64,000 bases of DNA from the NCBI GenBank assembly GCA_023548195.1, contig JAJHZJ010000414.1, positions 1,635,676 to 1,699,675 on the forward strand, read 5' to 3'. Shown here piece by piece: positions 10,865 through 21,665 of this stretch. Both the position numbers and the translations under genes were made by a program. Origin of the DNA: Bettongia penicillata ogilbyi. Its lineage: Eukaryota > Chordata > Mammalia > Diprotodontia > Potoroidae. Position 1 is the first letter of the stretch, and the number at the start of each line of letters is the position of its first letter. The notes beneath the pieces were generated by a model that saw only the letters and a program-made list of their open reading frames with translations, ran no database searches and was not told the DNA's origin.

Positions 10865-12300
10865 AGAAGTTTGGAAGACTTGAGAACTGTAATTAGCACA
10901 GTGACCAAGCATAATTTCAAAGGAAACATGCTACCTGCCTTTTGACCGAGAGATGACAGACTTAGAGTGCAAAATGACACAGATTTTTTTTTTCCCAATT
11001 TGGGAATTTTTCTCTTTTTTTAGCTTGAATATACATATTTGGTGCAATTTGTTTTTATTTCCTTTTTAAATGGGGAAAGGGGAGCAGGAGAGAATAAGAT
11101 TTTTGTTCACTGAAAACAAATAAAAGAAAATTTTAATATATAAAGCCTTTCTATCTTGGTAAGACTTGCAAATCCTGTGCTCTTCTGACTCAACCTTCAT
11201 CAACCTTGGAACATTTCCACAATGACACATTAAAGAAAGATGTTAGTGGATACAGAGTGATACAGACAGGAGATAGAGATTTGGACTGGAACTATCATTT
11301 CTCTGATGTAGGGAATTGCTGGATAACAAAACCCCCTTTACCAAGGCAAGTCAGCACCTTCTCTGCAACTGGCAGTCTTAGAAAGCTGCTTGGAGCACTG
11401 CCAAGTTCAATAAATTATCCAGGGTATCACATGCTTTGCACATGGTAGGTGCTAACTTAATGTTGATTGGTTGATGGTATCCGTTTCAATCCCACGTTTC
11501 TCTAAGACAGTATTAGGTGTCCTAGTCAGAGCTTGAACCCAAGTCTTCCTGGCTTTGGAGTTGGCTCTCTATCCCCAGTATCCCTACTGCCTGTTTCCAA
11601 AAGAAGACAGAGAAGAGCAGTCTATCTGAGGGCTCCAGAGAAAGGTTCAGAGAGAAGGTGGCATTTGGGTTGGGCACAGAAGGAAGAGAGGGATTTCTCC
11701 TGGTGGAATTGGGTGGGCAAGCCATTCAACCATCAAAGGATTCCATATTGGAGGGAATTGATCTGCTCTACATATGTCCAGAGGATGAAACAAAATATGA
11801 GTTTTCCATTTTCCTACTCATCTTTCTCTGAAACAAGCATTCACCCTCTCCCCGCTTTGAAAATAAAAGAGTTTGTAAGGGTTTTTACTTTCAAAACTGT
11901 GGAAACTGAGAGGTTTAAAATGACCAACAAAAGGAGAAAGTTACAAAGTTACCAGAAGTCTAAAAAAAGCCCAGTAGTAACAGTCAACATTGGTCTTCAT
12001 TGAAATGTAAATGAAATCAAGCCAACTTTTTCTTATCTCCTCTCCTTTCACTGACTCACCTCTTTATTTCCCCTGGGAGGGACAAACCTGCTCAAACTCC
12101 TTCACCTTCCTTTTATTCTCTCCTCCCTCCTTGTTTACTCCTAGACCCTCTATCTTCTTCTTCTCTCTCTCTCCTTGGACCCAAGAGATCCTGGGGTGAG
12201 ATAATAAGCTATTAAAATGGGGCCTCTTGGGTCAGATTTACTTACTTCTTAGAGGAAGCCAACTTCTTTCTGTTGTCTCCATCACAAACTCCTGAAACCT
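10865..12300. other. mostly unassigned stretch
   Basis: 11030-11140 is AT-rich and could be a LINE 3' tail ending in AAATAAAAGAAAATTTTAAT. 11410-11480 resembles an L2 tail (GCACATGGTAGGTGCTAACT). 12010-12180 is pyrimidine-rich. The 156-residue ORF at 11533-12003 has no recognisable domain and no splice or start support. No gene is called. Confidence 0.35.
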
Positions 12301-12317
12301 CACAGGAAAAATTAGCT

Positions 12318-12465
12318 GAAAGAGAACAGAGTGGGGAAGGAAGGAAGAAAGAGGGAAGAGGAGGAGGGAAAGGGAAGAGGACGGAAAAGAGGGAAGGAGA
12401 AAAAACAAATGAAGGAAGGGAGAGAAGGAAGTAGGGGAGGAAAGAAGGGAGAGAAAATACAGAAA
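12318..12465 (+). repeat. polypurine (GGAA/GGGA) tract
   Basis: About 150 bases almost purely A and G (GGAAGGAAGAAAGAGGGAAG...), with pyrimidines on the other strand. Confidence 0.9.
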
Positions 12466-12587
12466 GGGTAACAGACAAGACAATGTTCTTACTACTCAAA
12501 TTGAATATATACTTTTAAAGAGAACCAGCTATAGACCAGAAGTTCACAATTCCATTGTAACACTTTTTGTGCATTGAAATATTCATA

Positions 12588-12715
12588 GGATCTAAGATCT
12601 GGAAGAGACCATAAAGGCTATGGAGTTCAACTGGATCATTTTACAAATGTTTGCACAGTATCTGAAGCTGGATTGGAATTAAGGTCCTTCTGACTCCAAG
12701 TCAGATGCTGCTACA
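12588..12715 (-). mobile_element. MIR-type SINE, antisense
   Basis: AAGATCTGGAAGAGACCATA, then CTTCTGACTCCAAGTCAGAT. Confidence 0.65.
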
Positions 12716-12756
12716 TGTTGTTTCACATTTGTTCATGGCTGTTAAGTTTGTAGCTA

Positions 12757-12798
12757 AAAAAAAAAAAAAAAAAGAATCTTAAAAAGAAAAGAAAAATC
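12757..12798 (+). repeat. A-rich simple sequence
   Basis: A run of 17 A residues followed by further A-rich sequence (AAAAAGAAAAGAAAAATC). Confidence 0.85.
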
Positions 12799-13461
12799 TT
12801 GGGAAGAAGCTTTTTGGTGAAATGGAATAAACACTCAGCTAGGTTGGAATCAGAAACCTGGATTCTAGTCCTGACTTGTTCCAGTAAGTGACTGAGTGTT
12901 CTTAGATAATGTGAGAAACACTGCTGTGGGGATCACAGGACTTCCCAGGGAAGGTCAGGGAGTTAGCCTGGGATGAGCTGCCGCTGCCCATTACTTCCCT
13001 TCCAGAAATGCCCTCTGGAAGACCCATGTGATACACCCATTTTCTCTGAAAGAATTCAGAGACAGAGTGGGCAGAGGAAGACATTTATTTTTATACATCT
13101 CTGGAGGAATCAGGTGTGGTGCTTGCTAGGAACACCCACACTGACACAGAAGTAGGAGTGGGTTACACAGTTCTGTGCTTCCTGGTAGAGTTAGGGTTAG
13201 TCAAATTCCACACATTCCTTATATTTCCCTACATTCCCTCCTTATGCAGATTATGTAGGTGAGGTAGGGTCCCCACCCTTCTAGTTCTCCCCTCCCCACC
13301 AGGTCAAGAGGTGCTTGACCATCATCCCTGCAGAACAAGCTCCCATCAGCCTAGGAGTTTTACTATTTTCAAGAACATTTGTGGAAACAAAACAAGAGCA
13401 AAAATAAGATGCCTTCATCTCTAAGTCCTTCCCGGGTTCTCCACTGTAGACTGTGGGGTTG
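12799..13461. other. mostly unique stretch
   Basis: 12815-12900 resembles the head of a sense SINE. The remainder shows no recognised repeat and no supported exon. Confidence 0.35.
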
Positions 13462-13712
13462 GCCACTTTTACTGTTGTTTAGGTGTTTTCAATCATATCT
13501 GACTCTCCATGACTTCATTTGGGATTTTCTTGGGCAAGATACCAGAATGGTTTGCCACTTCCTTCTCCAGCTCAGTGTACAAACAGGATTAAATGACTTG
13601 TTCAGGATCACCTAGTTTAGGAAGTGTCTGAGGCCTGATTTGAACTCAGGAAGATGAGTCTTCCTGACTACAGGTCTGACACTCTATCCATTGGACCACC
13701 TAGCTGCCTCTT
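13462..13712 (-). mobile_element. near-full CORE-SINE, antisense
   Basis: TTTTCTTGGGCAAGATACCA, GGTTTGCCACTTCCTTCTCC, GATTTGAACTCAGGAAGATG and CACTCTATCCATTGGACCAC. Confidence 0.85.
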
Positions 13713-14081
13713 GGCCACCCTAGACTGATCCCTATCTCTATCAGACGGATAGCCTAGCTCTGAAAATTTCATAATTCTTTTCTGATCTCATAAGATGTGA
13801 TAGCAATCATTTATGTCTCACTGTGGATTTTAAATAACTACTATATCTCTTGGGGGGAAGGGGGAAATAGGGAGTGCATTTTAATTATCTCTAATTGCTG
13901 AATGAAGGGCTTTTGTTACTTGTTAAAGACATTTTAAGTCTGGGGGAGTGGGACAGAGGAGTGTAAAAGAGATTTTTCCAAAGCTTCTGTAATCACAGTA
14001 GGCAGCCACCTACTCTGCCTATGGGTAAAGCTGACATTGATGGCTCTGTTGGCTAGGACTGGGAAATGACAATCAGGAGAC
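13713..14081. other. repeat-poor stretch
   Basis: Unique-looking sequence containing TTTTAATTATCTCTAATTGC. No exon supported; possible noncoding regulatory DNA. Confidence 0.3.
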
Positions 14082-14270
14082 AGCATGATGCATAGTAATA
14101 CAAACTCTAGATCTCGAATGGGAAGATCTGGTTTCCAGCACTGACTCTGGTATTTATCATCTGAGTGACTAGGTGAGGACTAGGGCTTAGTTTCTTCATG
14201 TGAAAAATGAGTTGGACTAGCTGATTTTCAATGTTCCTTTAAACTCTAAATCCTAAAATACTATGAGTTT
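14082..14270 (+). mobile_element. CORE-SINE, sense, diverged
   Basis: CATGATGCATAGTAATACAA head, TAGTTTCTTCATGTGAAAAA and a TTGGACTAGCTGATTTTCA tail. Confidence 0.65.
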
Positions 14271-14357
14271 CTCCCCCTGAAACCTTCCCCTCCAGATAAG
14301 GCATTTCTTTATGTTTCTGTTTAGTTTTGTTTTGACTCCATATTTATTCTGTGATTT

Positions 14358-14865
14358 TTTCCCCCAATTTTTAAATATTTTTATTTAAAGTTTTGAGTTC
14401 CAAATTCCATCCTCCCTTCCTCCTTCTCTTCCCTTCTCCTTGAGATGGTGAGCAATCAGATAAAGGTTATACATGTGCAATTATGCAAAACATTTCCATA
14501 TTTGTCATTTTGTACAAGAAGATATGAATAAAAGGGAAAAAAGAAAAAAAGTGAAAAAATAGCATGCTTCAATCTGTATTCAGTCAGTATCATTTCTTTC
14601 CCTGGAGGCAGCTAGTATGTTTCATCATGAGTCCTTGGGATTGTCTTGGATCACTGTATTGCTGAGAAGAGCTAAGTCATTCACAGTTGTTCATCTTGCA
14701 ATATTTACTGCATACATTTTCCTGGTACTGTTCACTTCACTATTTATCAGTTCATGTAAATCTTTCCAGGTTTTTCTGAAATCATTCTTCTTGTCGTTTC
14801 TTATAGCACAATAATATTCCATTACAATCATATACCACAGCTTGTTTAGCTATTCCACAACTGAA
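14358..14865 (-). mobile_element. L1 LINE 3' end (ORF2 C-terminus plus 3' UTR), antisense
   Basis: On the + strand: T-rich UTR, pyrimidine tract, GGTTATACATGTGCAATTAT, then TGTTCACTTCACTATTTATC and TATTCCATTACAATCATATA. Read on the minus strand, the last part corresponds to the C-terminal L1 ORF2 region around the MEYY motif. Frames are broken; no intact protein. Confidence 0.75.
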
Positions 14866-15446
14866 GATCTCTGTATGTTTCTTCTCTTGACTTTGGAATA
14901 AACATTTGTATGCCTCTCCTTTGGATCCCCTCCCCACCCCTTAACCTCTTCTTCCAGTATCAATCAAGATCTACCTTCTGAGAATGGGTACAAGAACTTA
15001 GCTTCACTCATTGGGACTGGACTTGCTTCAGTGGTTTGGTAGGCCTTTCTGTCACCTGGCTTCCCAGGAATCCTGAAGACTGGCTTCACAGATTAGCTTG
15101 TCTTACAGTGTCTCAAGATTGGTGCCCATCCTGCACCCCTATCCATTGTCCTATAATCTCTCCACTCTCCTTTCTAGAAGCTGCCACCATATTTCTACTG
15201 CTGTTTTCCTAGCAGAAAGCCCATTTTTTTCCTTTGTTGGAACTCAGCCATCTTGTGTTTTAAGTAGGGATCATTTATTTATAGAGTAAGCATAAATTCA
15301 TAGATGACACAAAGGACATAAGAAACTACAGTGTGGAAAATTTATCTGGCCACTATATAGCTGGGTGGCTCTCAAGCTTTATAAATGTGACCCAGCAAAG
15401 TTCCTTGTACATAGTAGGGATTTAATAAATCCTGAACTTGGAATTT
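14866..15446. other. unassigned, no gene seen
   Basis: No recognised repeat except an L2-like tail at about 15400-15435 (TTCCTTGTACATAGTAGGGA). No exon supported. Confidence 0.3.
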
Positions 15447-15581
15447 TAAACTTGGAGTCATGGGATCTAGTTCAAACCCTGGGTGGCTGAATGCCTTGGG
15501 CAAATCATGTAACCTCCATGGGTTTCAGTTTCTTGATGCATAAATGAGGGCTGACTAGCTCCTGAGGTTCCTTCTAGCTTG
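15447..15581 (+). mobile_element. CORE-SINE, sense
   Basis: GGATCTAGTTCAAACCCTGG, GGGTTTCAGTTTCTTGATGC and CTCCTGAGGTTCCTTCTAGC. Confidence 0.75.
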
Positions 15582-15711
15582 GTTAGTCAGTTAACACTTA
15601 TTTATCTAGGTCTTTGATCCTTTGATCCAAAAATTTAGTAGAAATTGCATTGATAATATATATCTCGACATAATGACATCTCTCTATGTAAAACAATATT
15701 ATATACATATG

Positions 15712-15718
<7 letters not shown>

Positions 15719-15761
<43 letters not shown>
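15719..15761. repeat. (TA)n-(CA)n microsatellite
   Basis: About 16 TA units followed by five AC units. Confidence 0.95.
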
Positions 15762-15892
15762 TATGTGTGTCAATTATATATCCCTGGGCCTGTAATTTAC
15801 TATTTACTTTTTGGTATAGAGATTTCCTTTTACCTGTATGGGTCTGCACCTTCTCAGTAACTTATAGGCTTAGAAAGTTGACTTAGCATGTT

Positions 15893-16005
15893 GAGAAGTC
15901 AAGTGACTTGTTAAAGATCACACAGCCAGTTGGTATCAGACACAAGACTTGAACCTAGGTCTTCCTAGCTTTGAAGTCAGTTCTCTTTCCACTAAACCAG
16001 TTTAG
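15893..16005 (-). mobile_element. CORE-SINE fragment, antisense
   Basis: CAAGTGACTTGTTAAAGATC, ACACAGCCAGTTGGTATCAG and ACTTGAACCTAGGTCTTCCT. Confidence 0.75.
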
Positions 16006-16151
16006 GTTTCTTCTCAAGTAAGTGCTCATCTACAAGTATAGAGTATATAAGTATACAAGGAGTCAGAGGCTATACTTAGAACCTGGTACAACTCATTCAT
16101 TAAGGCCTCAGTTTCTCTGCCTAAAAAGATCAAAGGTTTTATAGATTATAG

Positions 16152-16363
16152 ATTGATAATGCAGCTCTAGAACAGCAAGAGACCTAGATCTAAAACTGTA
16201 AGGACTTTTTGAAATCTTTACAGATGGTGAAACAGAGACCTGGGAAGATTAGTTACTTGTTCAAGGTAAATACAGGGAATCAGCATCAGAAATGGGATTT
16301 GAATTCATGTCCTCCAACCTCCATTACCAATGCTTGCTCTTCTGTGCCACATTGCCTCCCTCA
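16152..16363 (-). mobile_element. MIR-type SINE, antisense
   Basis: CAGATGGTGAAACAGAGACC, GATTTGAATTCATGTCCTCC and CTGTGCCACATTGCCTCC. Confidence 0.7.
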
Positions 16364-16505
16364 TCTATTCCTTCATTTTACTGATGAGGAAACTGAGGTG
16401 CAAAGAAATGAAATAATATACCCAAGGGCACATGAATATCACTAGAGTCCTATATCAGCAATCACTAGATTCCAGATCTAGTATTTTGTTATGCCACACT
16501 GTCTC
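16364..16505 (-). mobile_element. second MIR-type SINE in tandem, antisense
   Basis: TACTGATGAGGAAACTGAGG and TGTTATGCCACACTGTCTCT, directly after the previous copy. Confidence 0.65.
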
Positions 16506-16649
16506 TACATGAATGCTAGGGTTCCTTTTCAGTAACTTATATACCTTTGAATATATGAGGGGTGATCTCCATAGGTGAACATGCTGATTGCCACCAAAAG
16601 GCTTGTAAAAGTAATTGCTGATTGCTATTGACAAGGACGGCACCACAAT

Positions 16650-16860
16650 CACAGGATCATTTATCTGGAGTTGAAAGAGACCTTGGGGATCATTTAGACA
16701 TCTATTTTGAAGATGAGGAAATCGAGTCTTAGAAAAGTTAAAGGACTTGCCCAAAGTCACACAGGTAGTGAAGACCAGGGATAGGATTTGAACTCAGGGC
16801 CTTTGACTCCAAATCAAGCACTCTTCCAGTGCACCAAGCTGTTCCACCTTCCCTTCTTAC
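16650..16860 (-). mobile_element. MIR-type SINE, antisense
   Basis: GGAGTTGAAAGAGACCTTGG, GATGAGGAAATCGAGTCTTA, AAAGTCACACAGGTAG and ATTTGAACTCAGGGC. Confidence 0.8.
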
Positions 16861-16929
16861 TATATTTGGATGTACTGTAGGATAGCAAACGAGCTTGTCA
16901 TGGGGAACCTCTACCAATTCCAGAAAAGA

Positions 16930-17260
16930 AGGATGGATGTAATTTTAAAGCACTGGGGAGTATGCCATTTAAAGGAATCGAATGGTAAATAATTTTGTAA
17001 AACAAATAATCACACTTTAATTGACCTTTGCGGCAAATAGAAATGTTCATCTGTTTGGTTTTACTTAAAAGGAAGCAATAAAGGCAAACAGTTGAGGCCC
17101 CATTGTGGGAGGTTGCTTAGGTCCCTGCCCCCTTATCTGATTATAATGACTGATTTTGCAGGTTCGAAGGAGAAGAGAAAAACAGAGGAAGTCGGCAGAT
17201 ATTTTTGGATAAGAGTGTTTGAATGACCTTGCATTAGGAGAAATTTAATTCAGAATCCCT
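16930..17260. other. repeat-poor island, candidate conserved noncoding element
   Basis: Sits between repeats but matches none I know. It has AT-core words (AAATAATCACACTTTAATTG), a GACCTTTGCGGCAAATAG segment and a TGATTTTGCAG|GTTCG acceptor-like word at about 17151-17165. No coding match seen. Confidence 0.3.
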
Positions 17261-17354
17261 CTTTACCTAAAAATCCAAAGATTACCCATCTCACTGTCTC
17301 CATATCTCTTCCCACTTTTCTCTTCACACCCAAAAATATCCGAGTAACAACTTT

Positions 17355-17941
17355 CAGAGTGTGCACATGGACCCCTAGGGGTCTCAAGACCTTTTCAAGG
17401 AGTCTGGGAGGTCAAAACCATTTTCATTATAATACTAAGATGTCATTTTCCTATTAAAATACTCCTCCCCCTTTCAGATATATATCTTTCTAAGGCTAGA
17501 TTGTCTTCAGACATTTCAACCAAAACAGCATATTGCATCAGATCAAATGCAAAAGCAGATACGAGAATCCAGCTGTTTTCTATTAAGCCAGACATTAAAA
17601 AGATTTGTAAAAATATGTAAAATTGCCACTCTCCTCACTTTTGTTTTGCAAACATAGTTCTTTTTTCATAGAAAAATACGTGATTTATGTTAACAAGATG
17701 TAATGGATTCACTATCACTATTTTTAAATGAATAAATGTTTTTAAAATGTATCATTTTCATTTCTATTATGATAAATATCAATAGATATAACCCCACATA
17801 AACAAAATTACTTTGGGGCCCTCAATAATTTGTTTAAGAATGTAAAGTGGGTCATCAATATTTCTTAAGAGTGCAGAAGAATTTTCAATAATTTTTAAGA
17901 GTGTAAATGGGTTCTGAGACCAATAAATTTGAAAACTACTG
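17355..17941 (+). mobile_element. hAT-Charlie-like nonautonomous DNA element
   Basis: The left end resembles TGGACCCCTAGGGGTCTCAA. The right end contains CTTTGGGGCCCTCAATAATT, TTAAGAGTGTAAATGGGTTC and GAGACCAATAAATTTGAAAA, then CTACTG, the reverse of a Charlie-type CAGTRG end. Internally AT-rich. Target-site duplications are not clear, so the copy is old. Confidence 0.6.
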
Positions 17942-17946
17942 CCATA

Positions 17947-18105
17947 GAGAATCGTAGGATTTAGGGCGAGACTAGACGATCTAGTCCAACCTTCTCATTT
18001 TACAAATGAAACGAAGGCTCAGGCAAGTGCAGTGTCTTTATCCAGGTCACACAAGTAGTAAGTGGCAGAGGCAGGATTTGAACCCAGCCCTTCCGAATCT
18101 ATTCC
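17947..18105 (-). mobile_element. MIR-type SINE, antisense
   Basis: GACGATCTAGTCCAACCTTC, CAGGTCACACAAGTAGTAAG and GGATTTGAACCCAGCCCTTC. Confidence 0.8.
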
Positions 18106-18139
18106 TTCATACTTATTTATGTTTTACATGTACTTGCAT

Positions 18140-18182
18140 TCTTCTCTCTCTCCCTCTCCCTCCCTCCCTCCCTCTCTCTCAG
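18140..18182. repeat. (CT)n/(CCCT)n microsatellite
   Basis: CTCTCTCTCCCTCTCCCTCC-type sequence. Confidence 0.9.
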
Positions 18183-18359
18183 ATCCCTTCAAGATCTATA
18201 GCTATGCTCCTAAGAGCCCAAGTCTCTTCCCTTCTCGACCCAATATTTCTTAGTGACTTGCTGGATAGTCAACCAGATTCTGATGTTCCTTCTCCAGAGA
18301 AGGTAACTTTTCAGGGGCTGGTAATGCTGTGGATTCCACACAGTATGCCTATATAGCAC

Positions 18360-18885
18360 GTACAGGGTGTTCAAGGACAATTAGCATGTCATAGAGTCCC
18401 TTTTAGGCTTATCCACTTTTGGTGTCTACCTTCACCCAGTTCTCACCTGTGGCTCCAAAAAGCTGTAGCATGGGCAATGGCCACGCCCTGGTAAAACCTC
18501 CTCAGCAGATAGGTTAAACCAGGTTGAGGGTAACTGACAGACTTTAAACTCCTCATCATGTCTACCCCAAGCATGTGGAGACTTCCCTCAATGGAATGAG
18601 CAGATGAGAACAATTTATTCCAATAGCCATGAAGTTGGCTGAAGCAGGGGCTGTGGAGTGCTGAGAGCTTGTTCAGACATCAAAGACACCAAGATCATTC
18701 ACTACATCCTGGGTCATCGCCAGTTGTCCTGGCTTTTGTCCTGCACCTGGACTTAGATGACTCAGGAAGAGAGAATGAGGCTGACAACTTGGTGCAACTC
18801 TGCCTCACTTAATCAATTCATACTCAAGTCAAGACATCACCTGTGATGTCATCGGTCCTCTTGGAAAATGAAGGATGAATAACAA
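18360..18885 (+). repeat. unassigned dispersed repeat, sense copy
   Basis: The 3' part (GCCTCACTT..., ATGTCATCGGTCCTCTTGG, AAAATGAAGGATGAATAACA) recurs in reverse at about 50868-51035. I know this as a widespread marsupial interspersed sequence but cannot name its family securely. Confidence 0.55.
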
Positions 18886-18919
18886 TATAGCATGTGTGTG
18901 AGTATGCAAACATGAGGAG

Positions 18920-19150
18920 TCTCATGGTGTCATGGAAAGAACACCCTTGAAATGTTGGAGTTAAGAGCCCTGGGTCCAAGAGTTGATACTTACTGCTGTT
19001 TGAACCTATGCAACTTGCCTCACTTTGCTGGTCTCCAGCTTCTTCATCTGTAAAATGGGGATAGTAAACTTTTACTATTTACTTCCCATGTTGATTGTGA
19101 AAAGTATCTTGTAAACTGTAAAATGCTCTGAAAGTTATTAATGAGTTATT
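18920..19150 (+). mobile_element. CORE-SINE, sense
   Basis: TCATGGAAAGAACACCCTTG head, CTTCATCTGTAAAATGGGGA, and a TCTTGTAAACTGTAAAATGC tail. Confidence 0.75.
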
Positions 19151-19645
19151 AATATGTGTGGATACCTTTGTATAGACTCTAGATGCTGTCCTACCTCATA
19201 GCTAATCTGTGTCCCTCCTGCTTAATATTGATATATGACATCATTGTATATGTTGTTCCCACAGTGAATGATTCCGGTCTATCCCTGCCCCTGCTGCACC
19301 TGGATACACCGTGGCTTTATTTCTCTTCCAGTTGCTCAACTTATTCTTGGGTAGTTTGATCTCCCAGCCATTAAGCCAAGACATGAATGGACAGTGAGGT
19401 GTTTGCTTCATTGACAGGTCAGGGGTAAGTACTATGGGGGTGGTGGGGGGTGGGGAGGGAAGGTGGGGACAGGAAAGAGTAAATCTGTAAGGGCAAAGCA
19501 GTCACATCATTCTATCCATCTTGGAGTGTTAAAGGAAGCTATCTGGATTTCTCTGTTTAATCTATAAAGCCTTTATGGAAGAGATGAGATTTCCAGGGAA
19601 TTCTAAATTTATATTTTAGGAGAGATTTCTGGGGTGAATTGTAAT
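19151..19645. other. mostly unique stretch with G-rich run
   Basis: No repeat recognised apart from the G-rich tract at 19436-19468, listed separately. No exon supported. Confidence 0.35.
19436..19468 (+). repeat. G-run cluster, quadruplex-type motif
   Basis: Five G runs of three to six with short loops (GGGGGTGGTGGGGGGTGGGG, then AGGG and TGGGG) match the simple G-quadruplex pattern. Function unknown. Confidence 0.6.
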
Positions 19646-19902
19646 CAGTGGTGTGCAGGAGCTAACTTATACCTCTGGATAATTATTAACTTTTCAGTGT
19701 TAACATTTACTCTTTGGAAATCAGCAAATGCTATAAATCAGGCCTTGATGAATTATGTTGTTGATTGGATAGACTTAAGAAAATGATGGAGAACATGTTA
19801 ATGAGGCAGATTAAACTGAAAAGTGTGTCATGTATATATTTTCTTTTCTTGGAGAGCTGGTTGTTAAATATTTGCCAGCATAGCCCTGGCTGTAGGGAAA
19901 GA
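19646..19902 (+). mobile_element. putative hAT-like element, copy 1
   Basis: Begins CAGTGGTGTGCAGGAGC, a hAT-type end. It shares ordered words with 45571-45856: AATGCTATAA, TCAG.GCTTGAT, a TTAATGA.(G/A)CAGATTAAAC segment and TTGCCAGCATA. The other terminus is not resolved. Confidence 0.45.
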
Positions 19903-20219
19903 AAAGAATGTCTAAGCTCATAGCGCAACTAGGAGAAAGCTAGGAAATGATATAGTTTTTAAAGTTGGTAAGACATTCCCTCTACAATTTTATTTACGTT
20001 GTTAAACTGTTTAATCAACCACTTGTTTACAGATAGAAAAGCCAAACTTCAGCATTGCTCACACTGAATTATCTTAAGTTCTGAATGACTGGGGCCCCAA
20101 TTAATATGATTTTACATACCAATAGTTTTCATCCAGTGAGAACAATGGAAAAGTTAGAAAATAGAACATAACTGTAATGAGAAGGCAGATCCAGTTTGGC
20201 TTCCTTATATTTTGTGACA
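19903..20219. other. repeat-poor stretch
   Basis: Unique-looking AT-rich sequence; includes GGGGCCCCAATTAATATGAT. No exon supported. Confidence 0.3.
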
Positions 20220-20460
20220 TTTAGGTTATGTAGGAGACAAAGAGTTGGACTTGGAATCAGGAAGGCTTGAGCACAAATTCTAATTCACACTCTTATTTGT
20301 GGCTGTGGGAAAGTCAGTTAACCTTTGTCAATCTCAGTTTCCTTGCCTGTAAAATGGGGATAGTAAGAGCACTTACCTCAGAGCCGTTGTGAGACTCAAA
20401 TGGGAAAATACATGTGCTTTGCAAACTTTAAAGTGTATATAAATGTTAGCTATTATTAAA
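20220..20460 (+). mobile_element. CORE-SINE, sense
   Basis: GACTTGGAATCAGGAAGGCT, TCTCAGTTTCCTTGCCTGTA, AGAGCCGTTGTGAGACTCAA and TTTGCAAACTTTAAAGTG. Confidence 0.8.
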
Positions 20461-20930
20461 TTTATATAATATGAGTCCTCTCTGAAAAGAGGAATGATGT
20501 GGCCCTCTGAACCTAGTATATATGTGTCTTCAACCAAAGGCTTGCAGAGGTCCTTGCCTCATTCACCAGCAGGAAAGAGAAAGGTTGATTTGGCCATTTG
20601 TGTGTGTTTTGTATGCATACTCATTTCAACCTGGGCACCCATCCTAGAAGCCTTTTTTGTCATCATGTAGTAAGTAGCCCTATAGAATACCTGAACATGC
20701 TCTGAAGTAGAGAGTGAAGCCCCCTGTTTCATGTCATCAGGCTGTTCCAATGGCAGATTCATTGAACTTGAATGCTCCCAGGACAGAGCTGTCATTGGCC
20801 AGTCTTCTCATTACACAAAGATTCTACCAGCCACAAAACCATGCCAGGAGACTGTTTTCTCCATTTTGTGAACAGTAGCCATTATACAAGGAACAGAGTA
20901 AACCACTTGCAAAAGTGCTGAATCAAGTGT
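20461..20930. other. repeat-poor stretch
   Basis: No repeat or exon recognised. The 78-residue minus-strand ORF at 20559-20795 has no recognisable motif. Confidence 0.3.
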
Positions 20931-20934
20931 CCTC

Positions 20935-21240
20935 AGCTTAGGAGACCTGGATTCTTATTCTCGGCTGGCCTTAGTGAGATCATAGTCTCTCTGGGCCTCC
21001 CTCTCCATGCTTGGAAAATGAAGTTGTTTGCTGAGATAAAAGCTCATTTATATTACACTTAAAGTACTCGCAACAACCCTACAAAATCCCTAATGAAAGT
21101 ATTGTTTCCAATTTTACAAATAGTTCACATTTCCAGACCTCTTTAAGGTTTATAAAAGACTTTTCTCACCATATTTCTTGGAAGTCAACAGTGTGTTATT
21201 ATCCTCATATGACGGATGAGGAAACTGAGACTCGCTCATT
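20935..21240. mobile_element. SINE fragments (sense, then antisense)
   Basis: 20940-21030 reads sense (GAGACCTGGATTCTTATTC, CTCTCTGGGCCTCC). 21050-21235 reads antisense (GGATGAGGAAACTGAGACTC). Confidence 0.55.
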
Positions 21241-21560
21241 GGTTGTTGGCCTTCAAACTTGAAAAGTACCAAAATGACATCCCAATATCAGGGTCAATGT
21301 ACAGTACGTCTGATTTTGGCTACTCAGATCAATATGAGTTTGGAAGGCTCTACCGCAGGTTGAGCACAAATAGTTCATTTGAACTGGAGTGATGCCTCAT
21401 AGGAATCAAATTAATTGCCTGTGACCCCACAGTTAATAAGTCATTTAGTCATTAAAATAATAAAGCATTTATTAAGTTTCAAACCCAAGTCTTCTGATGT
21501 GGCATATGACCTTGTAGGAAGAACATTAGCTGATGCTGGTAAGGCAAGCTAAGGGTAATT
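21241..21560. other. unassigned insertion beside SINE fragments
   Basis: GGCCTTCAAACTTGAAAAGT through GAGCACAAATAGTTCATTTG looks like part of a dispersed marsupial repeat that I cannot name. Flanked by SINE CORE remnants. Confidence 0.35.
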
Positions 21561-21564
21561 TGAG

Positions 21565-21665
21565 ATTGTGAGCTTTGGGGGCAGGAATTGTCTTTTGCCT
21601 TTTTTTGTATCCCCAGTTCTTCACACAGTACCTGGCATATGCTTGATATTGATTTACTGATTGAT
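21565..21665 (+). mobile_element. L2 LINE 3' tail, sense
   Basis: GGGGGCAGGAATTGTC, TTGTATCCCCAGTTCTTCAC and CAGTACCTGGCATATGC. Confidence 0.8.

Noticed and set aside
11533..12003. 156-residue plus-strand ORF, the longest in the window
   Set aside because: No recognisable domain, start context or splice sites, and parts read like pyrimidine-rich noncoding DNA. Length alone is expected by chance in 64 kb.
15598..15849. 83-residue minus-strand ORF with Ile-Tyr repeats
   Set aside because: Translation of a TA/CA microsatellite.
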